From positions 1 to 64,000 of the forward strand of contig ML769517.1 of the NCBI GenBank assembly GCA_009733575.1: a stretch of DNA of 64,000 nucleotides, written 5' to 3'. The position numbers and the translations under genes were made by a program. The DNA is from Gymnopus androsaceus JB14. Lineage: Eukaryota > Basidiomycota > Agaricomycetes > Agaricales > Omphalotaceae. Position 1 is the first letter of the stretch. Each line of letters opens with the position of its first letter. Shown here one piece after another: positions 46,417-57,711 of the stretch. The notes below the pieces were generated by a model that saw nothing but the letters and a program-made list of their open reading frames with translations, was not told the origin of the DNA and searched no databases.

Positions 46417-49400
46417 TCATTGTAAGCTTCTCTTTGGTCTCAAGATTCCTTTAGTTGCTTTTTTAACAGAATGAATTGCCTGCCGCAGTCTACCCTTATT
46501 GAAGAGATGATCTACCTTGATTGCAAGTGAAGGCTGTCCAGAGTCACCAAGCTGTTTCCTAGAAGTATCATGCAGACTTTGAATACACTGGGCAGCTCCA
46601 CCCTGATCACCAATCTTCTCAAATCGAGTTTTCGCCTCCATGAGGAGCAATTTAGCCTCAGAATATTCATCTTGCATTATACAAATATCTCCTAAACTTT
46701 GAAGACACTGGGCAGCTTCAAGTTGATTGCCAACCTTCTCAAATTTAATTTGGGCCTCTTTGAGAAGTAATTTGGCCTCAGAATATTCACTTTGCTTGCT
46801 GCAAACATCTCCCAGACTTCGAAAGCACTGGGCAGCTCCAAGCTGATCACCAATTTTCTCAAATTCAGTTTTGGCCTCTTTGAGAAGTGATTTAGCTTCA
46901 GAATATTCCCTTTGCAGACCATAAGTATCACCCAGGCTTTGAATACACTGGACAGCTCCAAGCTGATTACCAACCTTCTCAAATTGGACTTTGGCCAGGG
47001 TAAGAAGTGATTTAGCCTCAGAATATTCATCTTGCATTCTGCAAATATTTCCCAGACTTTGAATACACTGGGCAGCTCCAAGCTGATTGCCAACCTTCTC
47101 AAATTGGGCTTTAGCCTGATTGAGAAGTAATTTAGCATCAGAATATTCATCCTCCATTACACAAATATTTCCCAGACTTGAAATACACTGGGCAACTCCA
47201 AGCTGATCACCAACCTTCTCAAACTGGGCTTTGGCCTGTGCAATAAATGATTTAGCTTCAGAATATTCATTTTGCATTTCGCAAATATCTCCCAGACTTT
47301 GAATACACTGGGCAGCTCCAAGCTGATTGCCAATCTTTTGAAATTGGACTTTGGCCAGGGTGAGAAGTGATTTAGCCTCAGAATATTCATCTTGCATTCT
47401 GCAAATATTTCCCAGACTTTGAATACACTGGGCAGCTCCAAGCTGACTGCCAATCTTCTCAAATTTAGTTTTGGCCTCCATGAAAAGTAATTTAGCCTCA
47501 GTATAATCTGTTTCAACTCTGCAGATATCTCCCAGACTTTGAATACACTGGGCAACTCCACGCTGACTGCCAAGGTTCTCATATTGGGTTTTGGCCTCCA
47601 TCACATGTAATTTACCCTCAGAATATTCACTTTGCATTATGCAAATATCACCCAGACCTCGACTGCACTCGGCAGCTGCAAGCCTATCACCAATCTTCTC
47701 AAAGTGAGTCCTGGCCTCCATGAGAAGTAATTTACCCTCAGAATATTCATCTTCCATTAAACAAATATTTCCCAGACTTTGAATGCACTGGGTAACTCCA
47801 AGCTGAGCACCAATCTGCTCAAACTGGGCTTTGGCCTGGGTGAGAAATGATTTAGCCTCAGAGTATTCACTTTGCATTTCGCAAATATATCCCAGACTTT
47901 GAATACACTGGGCAGCTCCAAGTTGATTGCCAACCTTTTCCAATTGGGTTTGGGCCTCTCCAAGAAGTAACTTAGCCTCAGAATATTCATCTTGCATTTT
48001 GCAAATATCACCCAGACTTTGAATACACTGGGCAACTCCAAGGTGACTGCCAACCTTCTCAAATTGGCTTTGGGCCTCTTTTAGAAGTAATTTGGCCTCA
48101 GAATAATCCTCTTGCATCCTGCATATATCACCCAGACTTCGAAAGCACTGGGCAGCTCCAAGCTGATTACCAACCTTCTCAAACTCAGTTTTGGCCTCTG
48201 TGAAAAATAGCTTAGCCTCAGAATATTCATTTTGCATGCTGCAAATGTCCCCCAAACTTTGAAGACATTTTGCACTATTGTTTGCTTTGCTTTCTTCATG
48301 CTCATGACTGTCGATATCCTTGAGTTTTTGTTGGATGGTTTCAATTTCTGCTATTGCCCTCTTATAATATCCCATCCACAGTAATCTTTCCTCTTTTACA
48401 AATCTCAGCTTTATTTCCTCATCATAACCTTGATCCCAAGTTTGAACAAGTGCAACATCAATCAATTGAAGACTGATTGGAGAGAGTTTTCCATATTCTG
48501 CAAAGTCATAAACTGCATCCAGATACTCTTTCTGAGTTGAATCTTGTAATAGTGCTTCAAGAACCTTTGTGATATTGCTGCTGTGGGCTTCAATTACATC
48601 CTGTCTCTGTCCAGGGGAATGATCACTTAATAGCTTTACATAGTATCCACCCATTTGACTCAAGTGTCCTTCCTCAGTGGGATACTTGGTTTGTAGATCC
48701 TCCCGAACAGGTGACAGCATTTTAAGACAGCCATTTTCCTGATAGATGAGAGCTGACTCAAGAAGAGAAATAACTGAGACTTCAAGGTCAATGTCAGATT
48801 CCACTACCAACTGTCTCAAAGTCTCTTCCCACTTTGGAACCCCATTTGGCAAAAAGGATAATATTGGTAGAATTTTTATGCATTCTCTACTTGGGGATCC
48901 CATCAGTATTTGCAGTGATATATCAATAGAGATAGATACACTATTATGCCGACTGGATGCTGCTCCAATTTTAAGCATCCTTGTTTTTTGCTCCTTCCAT
49001 TTCCTCATCAAAGTATCCAATGAGAGCTGCTTCTTTAGCTGTGCAATGAGAAGAATTGCCAATGGCATGCAATCAACCTCCTCCAGTAACCAGTCCAAGC
49101 TTGCTATATGCTCACTGTGGGAATTGGAGATCAACATAAAAGCCTGTCTGGCTGGCTCCAAGTCAAGTTTGGGCAAACCTGAATGACCTCCTAATTTGTA
49201 CCACATTCTGAATCCAGGTCCATCAGCAGCTCTCATTGTCAATACTATGGAGACCAACTCCTGATCCCATATCCACTCAATAAGATTCTGAACAGCCATT
49301 TGATCACCATTTGTGTTCCATGGTGTTTCAAAGTTGTCCAAGACAAGTAGCATTGGATCCTGGGATAACTCTAGGTATCTTTGTAATGTTTTATAAGGAT

Positions 49401-49857
49401 CATGTCCCTCAGTAACTGATAATTCCAAGGTTTGAAGCATCCCTTGAATGAGACTAGGGGCATCAGAGCAAATCTCACAGGGCACAAAGTAACTTTTGTC
49501 CTTGAACCTGTTTTTGACAGTGTTATGTTTCATGATGTGCAATGCCAAAGCTGTTTTTCCAATCCCTCCTACTCCCAAGATGGCAAGATGAGCCTGTTTC
49601 TTCTCACCACCAGTGAGTTCTTGAACAGCTTCAGCAACCAGCCCCTCTCTGCCTGTGAAAATAGTAGGTGCAGCCTGAGTTGCAAGCTTGACTTTTCTTG
49701 TTCCACAAACTTAAATTCCACTCTACAGAATTAAGAAATTCACTTACTCATAGGTTATAGTAGCATTCTGATTAAGGGGTGGCTCAAGAGAACCAACAGG
49801 TTGATTGAAGATAAATTGGCCTCCATGTATGGAAAAATGATGAGCTTGATGAAACAT
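46417..49857 (-). CDS. NLR-like STAND protein: NB-ARC plus 14 TPR units
   Basis: Two exons, 49857-49748 and 49696-46417, joined by a 51-base intron, give 1129 residues in an open frame. A short N-terminal segment (HHFSIHGGQFIFNQPVGS) precedes PTIFTGREGLV, then the P-loop GVGGIGKTALAL (about residues 78-89), Walker B LLVLDNFE (about 153-160) and the rest of an NB-ARC module with LPNGVPKWEETLRQLV in the winged-helix region. From about residue 515 to 1075 there are 14 consecutive TPR-like units of 40 residues built on EYSEAKLLL.EAK..FEK(V/I)G.QLGAAQC.QSLGDIC. The tail is basic. By homology this is a signal-sensing ATPase of the fungal non-self recognition or programmed-death type. No large N-terminal effector domain is present. 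The ORF is intact, unlike most neighbours. Confidence 0.88.
46560..48280. repeat. Tandem array of 14 near-identical 120-base TPR codons units
   Basis: The DNA repeats with a period of 120 bases: AGACTTTGAATACACTGGGC and TCAGAATATTC recur in almost every unit. Some pairs are nearly identical (the units at about 47040-46920 and 47400-47280 both encode RMQDEYSEAKSLLTLAKVQF). Such high internal conservation implies recent unit exchange. Confidence 0.9.
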
Positions 49858-51218
49858 GGTGTTGTTGGACTGTTGGCGATAGATGATGATGATGATGATG
49901 ATGGTTGGAGATCAAGAGCGAGCTGTCACATTGTCACATTGTATTTACTGAACGAATGATCTTTAGGGCAGGCTGCCATGTGACAATGTATAGGATATTA
50001 TTTATCTGCTGGTGACTCGTAACTGACTGTCACAAAATTACCATCAAGGAGGAACCAGGGCTCATGATTTGATTCAATTTAGGCCCATTTATCCCTCATG
50101 TCATGGTCGTAGTGGGCCGTACTATTACATATAATATATCTGCATTGCGCGCATAGCTCCGAATACGCCGACAGGCATGTCCGATCATCAATAATTATCG
50201 ATAATGTATATGCTAGCTTCGAATACACCGACAGGCATGTCTGATTATCAATAACGTTCACTTTGCACCTTGCTCTCTACCATAAATCCTCCCCCCAGCT
50301 GGATATAAGTATACAAAGACAAGACAGCTTGTAAAATCAAATTATGGTGGTTTATTAAGGGGATCTGGCCGAACAAAGTCAACTCATGCTAAGCCAGTGC
50401 TGATTGCACAATCTGCGATTCAGACAACAGCCTTAAGTTCACAATTTCAATCTTCTCAAACCCCAGGACCAGCCCAACATTGGCCCAACATCAAGCACCA
50501 GCTACTTTCTTTTTACCTAAAAACACAAACCAGCCTGTTCCTTTGGATAATTCTATTTAACAACCCTGTTGAAGGGGTTGTCGAGACCTAACAACCCTCA
50601 AAACTTTGGCAGAGCAGTGACCGCTTGTTGCGCTCTTGATGACTAATTTCTTTTCACAAACAAATTTTGGTGTAATTTTGATTGTACGATCCAACCTGAT
50701 TGTGGTCAGAGCTTCGAAGGAAAAGATCCCATTATTGTTGTTGGACAGCTGCCAGTATCATGCACAGAAAGAGCTAATTTACTATTTGCTGGATGCCACC
50801 GCCCATAAACTTCCTATCTCAAGGGCATCTATACAGATTATATTGGTGCTCATCGAATCTATATAGATTGTGCTCAAGCAGCATTACCATTAGCGATAGC
50901 CAAAGCTGATCATGCTTTTGATATAGGTTATTTCATTTTGGTTCTTTTTTTGTATAAAACCATCTAAGCATTTTAATCTCATTATTTACTCAGTTTTTCA
51001 AATACATGGCCCCGGCCCATGGGCGAAGTGAAAGATGGCGGTGGAGATATGCTTGGAAACCCCAGCGTTTTATCCTCTTCACCTCTTTTCCTCCCCAATG
51101 CCGACAGCAACAATGACTTCTTGTTCCCTGCTTTCAATGACACAGCTAGGCTCTCCACCACAGCTAATAGAGAAAAGTCATTCTCCTCCTCAGCCAGTGA
51201 GCCCATCAATAAGTTCAC
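49858..51218. other. Intergenic with microsatellite and short direct repeat
   Basis: A GAT microsatellite lies at about 49882-49903. At 50152 and 50213 a stretch of roughly 45 bases is repeated (TCCGAATACGCCGACAGGCA and TTCGAATACACCGACAGGCA). At 50640-50880 and 51000-51218 there are open stretches that I cannot assign. The last one joins directly onto the TFIIIC fragment at about 51219, so it marks a rearrangement junction. Confidence 0.5.
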
Positions 51219-52737
51219 AAAGTGACGAAGTGTCTGAAGAAGTTTCTGAGGCGGTAGCGGAGAAGGAATCGAGGGGGACTTTGAGTAAGTCTTATCCTGG
51301 TATAATTATCATCTCTGATTATCTTTAGCCGTCTGGTACAGGATATTTGCGAACGAAATGATCCTTCTTTGGCTAAAGACTGGGATATAAGTATTCAAGA
51401 TCAAGAAGAAACGTTCAAGGATGACCTGCGAGCGGCTTCAGGCGTAGGAAAGCGTCGGAAAGGAGTGGGCATTCCTCATACGCGTTCCCTTACCTTGTTG
51501 CCAATTTCTTCTCTGTAGAAAATGCGTGCATCCGGACCTGCATTGTCCCAGCAAGTGCGCTCTCTTATTGAAATAACTTATTGGTGATGGAAATCAAGCA
51601 TTCGTGGACAGCGACCTACCCGGAGCCGTCCGAATTATGCAAGAAGTCACTCGGATTGAACCTCGGGCAGCTCCAGCTTGGTCCCCTTCTTATATCGGCT
51701 TCATTTTTTTCTCCGGCTGACTTGTTTGCTACCTTTGTCTAGCATATGCCATCCAAACACAGCACTACGTTGTCGTCGTTGAACAGTGCCGGAAATTAAT
51801 ATCCTCGAATCAGTTCAATAACGAGCTCTACCGTCTCTACCGTCTCCTGATGGCTTCGCTCTCTAATGGCCTCCGCGCCACTGACTCATTTATCACCTCT
51901 ACATTACAGAAGTCCTTTTTCCGCGAGATAAAACTCAACAATATCGCAACGAAAAATCCAGAGCTACTCAAGTGGAACAACGCCCTCAAGCGGTGGGCGC
52001 CGATCATGTCGCTATCCTCCTCTTCAATGTCGGCTGGAGCAAGCGCAGGCGCTGGAAAGGGCGATGATGATTCAGATGGCGGCGGTGGTGTGGCGGATGA
52101 CGCTTCTTCTACTTCGAACAATAGGCCTGTGATGCCAACCAAGAACAATCTCCTTACGGTCGCGATTTATGGACAGATGTGCATCGCTGCGAAGAGTTAT
52201 CAGAGCGCTATTTGTATGTTCTGACTATGTTTCGATTTCGATTTTTACTGACTGTTGTTTGTCATTTAGTCTACCTCCTCCATGCGTATGATTATTGCCC
52301 TGAAGATTCTATGGTGTCGCTATCTCTGGCAATAGCTTCAGTTGGCGCGCTATGCAGAGACAGTTGGATAACCAACATCATTTAATAGTTCAGGGAATGC
52401 CCTTAATTTTCTAACTCGGTCTCAAGTCTCTAATTCTACTACAGGGCATGACGTTCTTGTCAAAGTACCGCTCATTATGCTCTGCTGATCCTGCAAAGTT
52501 GAGCGAAGTGTATTATAACTTTGGTCGGATGTTTCAGCGGCTTGGTACATTGGTCGCAATTTCACTGCTTGACAATATTTCCTTAATTTCTTCCAGGCCT
52601 TCACTCTCATGCGGTCAACCACTACAAGCGCGTCCTCCAATTGGCTGAGAAAGAAGAGTATGAGACAGGGCAGTCCAATGTATGAATAGTGGCTCGCCAC
52701 GATATGGGGTCCACTGATTAATCTTTTTACTTCTTAT

Positions 52738-53572
52738 TAAGGCTCCAACCAATTATGATACGATTACTCGGGAAACAATATTTAATTGGAATTGGATAGT
52801 AATCGATTAAGAATCGATTATAATCAGTAATTAATTAGTTCTTTGCAATACGCAATATTCCAGTAACAGCCTTCGCAACATCGAAATCAAATAAACCATC
52901 CTTTAACCAAAGCGTAGCTCGTATTGCTGCAGTCATGGTCTCTGCTTTCATTGAGGATCGAAGGTCCGCACACAGGTGCCAAGACTTCAAGAACAGCCAT
53001 TCAACAGACACACTTGCACCGAGAATTGCAAGAAAATCTCGTGCAATCCTAGAAATGATAGGAAAGTGATCTGGTGCACTTGAACAATGTGTCTGGTGAC
53101 AAGAATTTATTGAGCATGGGTCTACCTCATGAAGCGGAGCCAACTTACCTTCCACCAAGCTAGTGGGATCTGTGGGTCACCTCTACCACCATCTCCAGAA
53201 ATTATTTAGGAACTTCTAAGGTAGAGCAAACCAGCACATTGACATTGACATTCATCCAAAGCTGTTCAAAAGTGATAAACACAGTTAGTCCAGGACGTGT
53301 TGGCTGTGGTTGAGATCCCCGAAACAATTGAAGCTCCAATTCTGGCCTAAATCTTCCCATCGATGCTTCGGTGCCCAATGTACACATGAGTGGTGCGCAT
53401 CTGATTTGCATCAACCTTCCACCCCTCCATATTCCTTGAGCAGCTATTTAACCAATTAATTACAGTTAATAATTGATTACATCCAATTACTCAAAAATTG
53501 TGTATTTAATTGTAACTGGTAATCGATTAATCAATTATAATCGGTAATTAATTGGAATTGGTTGGAGCCTTA
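52738..53572. mobile_element. hAT element remnant with 8-base duplication
   Basis: Inverted ends TAAGGCTCCAACCAATT are flanked by a perfect CTTCTTAT on both sides (52730-52737 and 53573-53580). Copy C has a single uninterrupted TTTCTTATAGGCTGG at this point, confirming insertion. AATCGATTA and ATTAATTA words are repeated near both ends, typical of subterminal binding sites. The interior keeps part of a hAT transposase on the minus strand, so it is a deletion derivative of an autonomous element. Confidence 0.92.
52835..53158 (-). pseudogene. hAT transposase C-terminal dimerisation domain fragment
   Basis: The frame reads PIISRIARDFLAILGASVSV, then EWLFLKSWHLCADLRSSM and later ATLWLKDGLFDFD. 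This is the hAT C-terminal dimerisation motif (fP.lsrlArdfLai.a.sv..Er.FS). The catalytic domain upstream is missing. A second minus-strand frame (53414-53202) may be another relic of the same gene. Confidence 0.8.
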
Positions 53573-53802
53573 CTTCTTATAGGCTGGACATGCAAAGGAG
53601 GCGGCGTATAACCTTTCTTTGATCTATATTTTGACTGGTGCTACACCGTTGGCTGAGATGTTATACCGACGATGGCTTTCACTCTAGTTCTCTAAAGAGT
53701 AACTCCAAGTATCAGCCAAGATATTGCACATTCTTTCGACAATCCGTCGATCTAAGAGTATATCGTATATTCAGATATATTCTGTATACAACAAGTACGT
53801 AC

Positions 53803-54541
53803 TCAATGTGCATATCTTACTGGAGCCCTTGATAAGAACGTGAATCGTTCGTCTTTCTTCAGTGTAGTAAGTCTGCGTGCGTTATTGAGACGAGCAGTGG
53901 AAAATCTGGATGCACTGGTATCAAAAGAGAATGTCCGCAACGAGGGAAGAGAGGCCATGATTTCAAGGATCGAGTTGAAGAATGGGTGCATGTGTGGTTT
54001 AGCGAAGGGGACTGACCAACTGTATGTGAAATGAGCAGCTGTACTACTTTTGTGAAGGAAGCTATTAATTAGACTCACTGCACCAAAGTTACATTAACCA
54101 ACAACGATGCAATATTCTCCAACTCCTTCAACGGCTCTTTGGGTGAGCGCCCGAACAGAGTTATGACTCGATCTACCCCAGCGCCTTTCCATCGCTTTAT
54201 TGCCCGACCTAGTTTGTTATGAGCATAGTATGGCTGATCCGTAGTTATGATGAGGCTTCGAACATATCGTAGCTGGGATTTATTGGGCGTAACTCCATTT
54301 TCAAAGTTACGGATGAATCGAATGCTGTCGTTGAATAGTCTGATTTCAACATTGGCACAGAGAAATGGTTCAACGAGCGGACGCAGCTCCTTAATGGCAG
54401 AGCTCAGCGATTGCAGGTCTTGTTGCTGCGTTCGAGGTCAGAAGTAGGATTATACAAGGAGATCGATTCACTGACCTCGAGAAGAAGAATGATCTTGAAG
54501 AGGAGCTCGTTCGGAAGATCTAGTAGGGAGACAGAAGGCAT
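53803..54541 (-). CDS. F-box-like protein
   Basis: Three exons (54541-54476, 54425-54079, 54019-53803) join in frame to 209 residues. The N-terminus SLLDLPNELLFKIILLLE fits the first half of an F-box, the Skp1-binding motif of SCF ubiquitin ligases. The rest (LRPLVEPFLCANVEIRLFND, YVRSLIITTDQPYYAHNK, PFFNSILEIMASLPSLRTF) resembles the leucine-rich remainder of mushroom F-box proteins. A GT donor (GTAAGATATG) just before the stop could add further exons. Substrate unknown. Confidence 0.6.
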
Positions 54542-54904
54542 GAGGAACGGATGAACAGGATGTTGATGGAGTCGTGGGTCCGATGTTGTAATTTCTATGC
54601 CTTTTCATTGGCTCCTTGGCGCACGCCAGCATCGGCCCATAGCTTGATCCTTAAGCGCTCACCAATAGGTGTGGCAGTTCGCCAAGCAATCGATTTGAAT
54701 GGTTCTGCTGAAGAGCCGGTCATTGACTGCAGACCTTACTTTCACTGGAGCGCTGCAGCGAGGAATCCTCACTTACACGATGTTCTCTAAATGGAATCTA
54801 AAATTGAGATCGAAGCAGCACAAGCCTAGCATACCTACGAAGCCCTACGGTGAACCATCGAACCATTCTCGATCAAGCCCTGGTAAGCGATATTCATCCA
54901 CAAT

Positions 54905-55582
54905 CTACAGCACGTATCCCTCAAGCTTCAGATCATACACCGTCACCCGCCCGAAAAAGTCCGAGCTCGATTCGAATGTGAGCTTGAGGGCTGTTACGCC
55001 TACGTCCGGACCTGAGTCTGCTTCCCTTGCTTCCCCTGAAGGCATAGACTCGGATGTCGGTTTCTCCGACGGAGCAGACGAAGAAGGTAAATTAGGCAGG
55101 GTAAACGTCTGCTTTCGGTTCACGTCCTCGGGATAGATATACGTCAGGAACGTCCACTGATTTGTCGATGATTCCGATTCTACTGGATTTGCAAGCCGGA
55201 CATGTACCGCACATGATTGTCCAACGAATCCACCTTGGAATGTCAGTGAGAGAGATTTGGGCACGGATGAGGAGCCGAAGGAGAGAGTGATTGTTTGGGG
55301 GAGACCCTGTGGAATCGCAATTAGATTTCTACCAAGTAAAAAGAAAATATCACAAACCTGCTGGCTCGTCCAACATGTCTCTGGACTCCCATCTACCAGG
55401 TTCTTCTTTCCAACAGATTTATCGAGTGTTGAGCTGACTCTATTGCGATTTAGACAAAAATATAGAATTAAATCGAGTCAAGTTCATCTTGGTCTATTAG
55501 CATGTAATTCCATAGTAATAATTTGAAAGAAAACATACTTTATCGTTGTATCGGGCGTTATGAGGGAGACTAAAGAGGTCAT
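54905..55582 (-). CDS. NR2C2-associated protein homologue (F5/8 type C-like fold)
   Basis: Exons 55582-55539, 55439-55358 and 55306-54905 join to 175 residues. The order SSTLDKSVGKKNLVDGSPET-CWTSQQ, LSLTFQGGFVGQSCAVHVR, FLTYIYPEDVNRKQTFTLP and LKLTFESSSDFFGRVTVYDL matches the small discoidin-like protein known in animals as NR2C2AP/TRA16. A fungal insertion rich in Ser/Pro/Glu lies between the last two blocks. In animals it is a repressor of a nuclear receptor; since fungi lack that receptor, the role here is unknown. It is intact and probably single copy. Confidence 0.85.
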
Positions 55583-55818
55583 GATGGTACGAAAGCAAGT
55601 AGAAAAGTGTGTGAACTTCGAAATTCATCGCTCTTACCACCACGATCTAAACCTAGTATGCTTTTAACTTTGATTACTTCGGAGACTTTTGAACATACCG
55701 GTGCCGAAATATTATCAAGAGTGCTAGTGCTAGCGCGTAGCGCTCAGAGTCATTGGCTGTGGCAGTTCCTGCCTTTACAGCATCTCTTTCTTCCACAGTG
55801 ACGTTTGTAGTCTCCATT

Positions 55819-56846
55819 ATGACTGGATCCGCTACGAATCTTGACACCGATTCCACTACATCGACCACTTCTGCATCCCAAAATTCGAACTCTGGAAGCA
55901 CCGCACCTTTCGATTCTCAGTCGCAGTATACAGGCTCTGTAGCAGCACCAAGAAAAGAAATTCTGACTTTCGTTCTGCCGGATGAAGAAGGTGATGATGA
56001 TAGGCATGCTTTGGTTCCTCTACCCAAAACATACGACGTACGTCAACAGTGCTACTCTCTCGCTGAGAATTCCGCTGAGAACTCATTGCAGGAGGCCGTT
56101 GCTTGCGCCATTCGCGTTCTAGGTACATACATGGGTGATGCTACTCCAAGCAACATTCGCCTCCGCAGCCGCATCCAAGACGTCCAACGAAAATGGATTT
56201 GGGCTGATATTGATCCCGAGAACTGGCAGCTACTGGTATCTAGTGGGGACAATGTCGGTGTATTTGAGAAGATCAGGGTACCCAGAGGGATTCATCACTT
56301 CATGCATGGAGAGGTGTTTTTGTCGTTTGGAAAGAAGGAAACACAGAATCGCTTGGTCTGGTCTAATGTAACTCAGCCTGCGAATCCCCCTGGTCGTGGG
56401 CTTACCTATACACTTGTTGGTAGGCCTAGTAAACTGATCGTGAGTAACATTTACAGGATGTTGGCATGCTTGGGACTAATTGATATACAAAGGATGCGAT
56501 TCAAATTATTCGAGCGCTGCCGATGACCTCAAATGTACCATATGAATGGACAGAAGCTCGGAGGCAAGTCAAAGGCAAGCTTTTAATGTCCATCCATTGC
56601 ATGAGATCCGTATTCACCTTTTACCGGTAACAGACTGGACTGACGAAGACTGGGCTGAAGCTACCCCAAAGATCAAGTTTTACAAGTTTGTAAATTCCAA
56701 CCTTTCGACTGCGGTATACCAGGAGCTGCCACCGATAGCTTACACCAATGATGATGTGTGGAGGGTGCTCGTGCCGATGCCTGGCGAAGTTCTAGGGGTA
56801 GTGCTGCCACCCAAGTCGGAAGTGTTGCCATTCAAGTCGGAATATT
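55819..56846 (+). CDS. Unrecognised protein
   Basis: ATG at 55819 opens a Ser/Thr-rich leader, then a folded-looking domain: EILTFVLPDEEGDDDRHALV, LPKTYDVRQQCYSLAENSAE, RKWIWADIDPENWQLLVSSG. The region could be a ubiquitin-like fold as seen in other mushroom proteins, but that is a guess. Exon 1 ends at 56439 and exon 2 starts at 56493. Beyond about 56560 the frame that continues well (HEIRIHLLPVTDWTDEDWAE to the stop at 56846) is shifted, and I found no intron that joins it, so there is a missed splice or a one-base error. Confidence 0.5.
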
Positions 56847-57711
56847 AGCCTCTTGTACTGTACGCCGACGATATATCTTCTATCTGTCTTTTTTATAAAA
56901 CCTCATAACAAATTAACGTTTTCTCCTTCTTTATTATGGCTTATGATGTTGAAGAGCTGTGAATTGTGTGGTAAGCTATTTACTGAGATCCTTTCATGGC
57001 TCATTTCTAGTACCTCAGTCTGACGACTTCAGTGGTTTTGCGCTGGCTATTCCTTTACCGTTTGGAGCTCTTCAAGGGATAGTAGCACTTGGGAAAGAAG
57101 GGGTACTAGTATGGCAGGCAGAAGCATTGATCGATGTCGGATGAGCGAGGAAGATACTGCATGCATCGTAACTTGTTTCTTGACTGTTGAGTGAACTGTT
57201 TAAATTTTGACCGAAAACGACTTTTTGCCCCGCTTGATTTTGAGATTCACAGCTTTCTCGAGTTTACCTCCATTACGTTCATCGTGCCAGACGAGCATCA
57301 AACAGTCACCGAGAACAAGTTCCTCAGCCTATTCATACTAAGGACAACGTAAGCGTCGAGAGTAAACTACAATTGAAGAGCAGTATCTTTGTGATAATGT
57401 TTTTGTAATCTCTTCACACTGAGATGAAATGGGAAAAGGACCCACAAAAACTGCAAGAGCTGGAGGGTGGGAGTCGACTCGCTCTTCAGCGAGCTTGATG
57501 ATGAACAAATCCTTGTATTACAGTACTGTGCGCTTCCAGAACTACCATAAACCAATAGCGAAATACATTTTGAACATATTTATCACTATCAAGTCGTTCT
57601 TTCCCTGACTAAGAATTGTTGAACGCACACAGACCGAAGCTTGTTCCCAGCCATCTTCTGCACTTCTGCACCCTGACCGCTGTAACTGGGATCCAGAACC
57701 ATGACAAACTC
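56847..57711. other. Intergenic with a possible F-box scrap
   Basis: At 56946-57010 the plus strand reads LCGKLFTEILSWLIS, similar to the start of an F-box, but the frame closes at once. Nothing else is supported up to the next gene. Confidence 0.3.

Larger units (their letters stand above)
51219..53695 (+). pseudogene. Deleted extra copy of the TFIIIC TPR subunit gene (copy D)
   Basis: Introns and exons match copy C from 39489, so this is a DNA-level duplicate rather than a processed copy. It lacks the N-terminus. An internal deletion near 51682 joins the equivalent of 39937 to 42363. A small duplication-like insertion (AAATAACTTATTG) sits near 51570. The C-terminal half is kept to TAG near 53685 but is interrupted by the hAT element at 52738-53572. 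Several substitutions distinguish it from A and C, so it is older than they are. Confidence 0.88.

Noticed and set aside
46560..48280. Regular 120-base repeats that could suggest a CRISPR-like or satellite array
   Set aside because: The period is exactly 40 codons, the frame is open throughout and the units encode TPR helices of the NLR.
46692..48344. Several long open frames in another minus-strand phase of the TPR array
   Set aside because: They arise from the repeat being open in a second phase; the NLR frame covers all of them and has the domain content.
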